Source: Bacteroidales bacterium UBA1628 (lineage in GTDB: Bacteria; Bacteroidota; Bacteroidia; Bacteroidales; UBA932). From it: 5,933 nucleotides of DNA. How positions within the stretch are numbered: position 1 is the stretch's first letter; every line of letters begins with the position of its first letter. The notes beneath the pieces were generated by a model. That model worked only from the letters and a program-made list of their open reading frames with translations, had not been told where the DNA came from and made no database searches. The position numbers were made by a program, and so were the translations under genes. The stretch is from positions 1 to 5,933 of the forward strand of contig DCMG01000112.1 in NCBI GenBank assembly GCA_002321335.1, given 5' to 3'. Shown piece after piece: positions 5,757-5,933 of the stretch.

Positions 5757-5933
5757 TTATAGGCGGTTGGAGCCAGGTCGGATAAACTGGACAATTATTG
5801 TTGAGGTTAATATGATCATTGCCCCAACCCCTATAGCCATCAATGCCTTCTGCCACCATTTTAGGACATTGACTTCTTTCTCGATTACGGATTCAATGGT
5901 TCGAACCTGCTGTTCTTCTTTGTGCCGTTCCTT
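5757..5933 (-). CDS. C-terminal end of a membrane-anchored protein, 5' part outside the window
   Basis: The minus strand is open from the window edge to a TAA at 5757-5759, giving the last 58 residues of a protein whose start lies outside. Residues 1-24 of the fragment are highly charged (KERHKEEQQV, then an Ile/Val/Glu-rich helix), followed by KWWQKALM and one strongly hydrophobic helix (about 31-51, AIGVGAMIILTSTIIVQFI), ending with a short basic tail RPGSNRL. The open frame, the membrane helix and the tight hairpin after the stop all support a real gene. The pattern of a charged helix, a WWQK motif and a single membrane helix near the C-terminus recalls small lysis- or spanin-like proteins of Bacteroidales prophages, but this is an impression and not a firm identification. 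It is convergent to all other genes here, so it probably belongs to a neighbouring unit (chromosome or prophage). Confidence 0.6.
   Translation of the reverse strand, partial: KERHKEEQQVRTIESVIEKEVNVLKWWQKALMAIGVGAMIILTSTIIVQFIRPGSNRL

Noticed and set aside
5662..5859. Minus-strand open frame of 65 codons crossing the hairpin cluster
   Set aside because: It runs through the 10-bp hairpin and overlaps, in another frame, the better supported membrane-protein 3' end at 5757-5933.
5899..5908. GGTTCGAACC, which resembles a tRNA T-loop motif and an attachment site
   Set aside because: There is no cloverleaf around it and it lies inside the open frame of the convergent membrane-protein gene; it is a simple 10-bp palindrome.
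1..5933. Direct repeats marking attL and attR inside the window
   Set aside because: Comparing the three intergenic regions by eye gave only matches of 6 to 8 bases (for example GTGGTTCA, AGTGCC), too short to call attachment cores.

Overview
The window looks like part of an integrated mobile element from a Bacteroidales bacterium (Bacteroides, Parabacteroides, Prevotella or a relative), next to a gene that probably does not belong to it. I base this on the protein families: a tyrosine recombinase with a short N-terminal arm domain, an excisionase-like helix-turn-helix (HTH) protein, a RepA-like ATPase with a degenerate Walker A motif, and a zinc-ribbon/Toprim primase-like protein, in the order common in Bacteroidales integrative elements. 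The assignment is from family knowledge only, without database comparison.

Layout, left to right. Positions 1-172 are non-coding and carry a perfect palindrome at the edge plus two sets of direct repeats, all phased at 10 bp. Positions 173-1234 encode a zinc-ribbon protein with five tandem excisionase-type HTH units. Positions 1268-2383 encode the integrase with a complete catalytic set, followed 4 nt later by a coiled-coil protein of unknown function (2388-2939). A 173-nt gap holds a 14-bp perfect palindrome touching a terminator-like hairpin. A second block then runs: small HTH protein (3113-3460), ATPase (3509-4573) and primase-like protein (4557-5624), the last two overlapping by 17 bp. 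Just before the primase start, inside the ATPase gene, lies a cluster of iteron-like GTGGAC repeats.

The last 300 bases are different. Positions 5625-5756 hold three successive inverted repeats, two with the same 8-nt loop sequence. Beyond them the 3' end of a convergent minus-strand gene encodes a charged stretch and a single C-terminal membrane helix, and runs off the window.

How the genes may work together (inference): the recombinase integrates and excises the element, the HTH proteins set direction or control expression, and the ATPase plus primase-like protein replicate the excised circle. No relaxase, mobilisation, conjugation, capsid or cargo gene is visible, so the element could be mobilisable, a phage-satellite-like island, or simply cut off by the window edges. 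The least explained parts are the five-HTH protein with its phased upstream repeats and the hairpin cluster at the right end.
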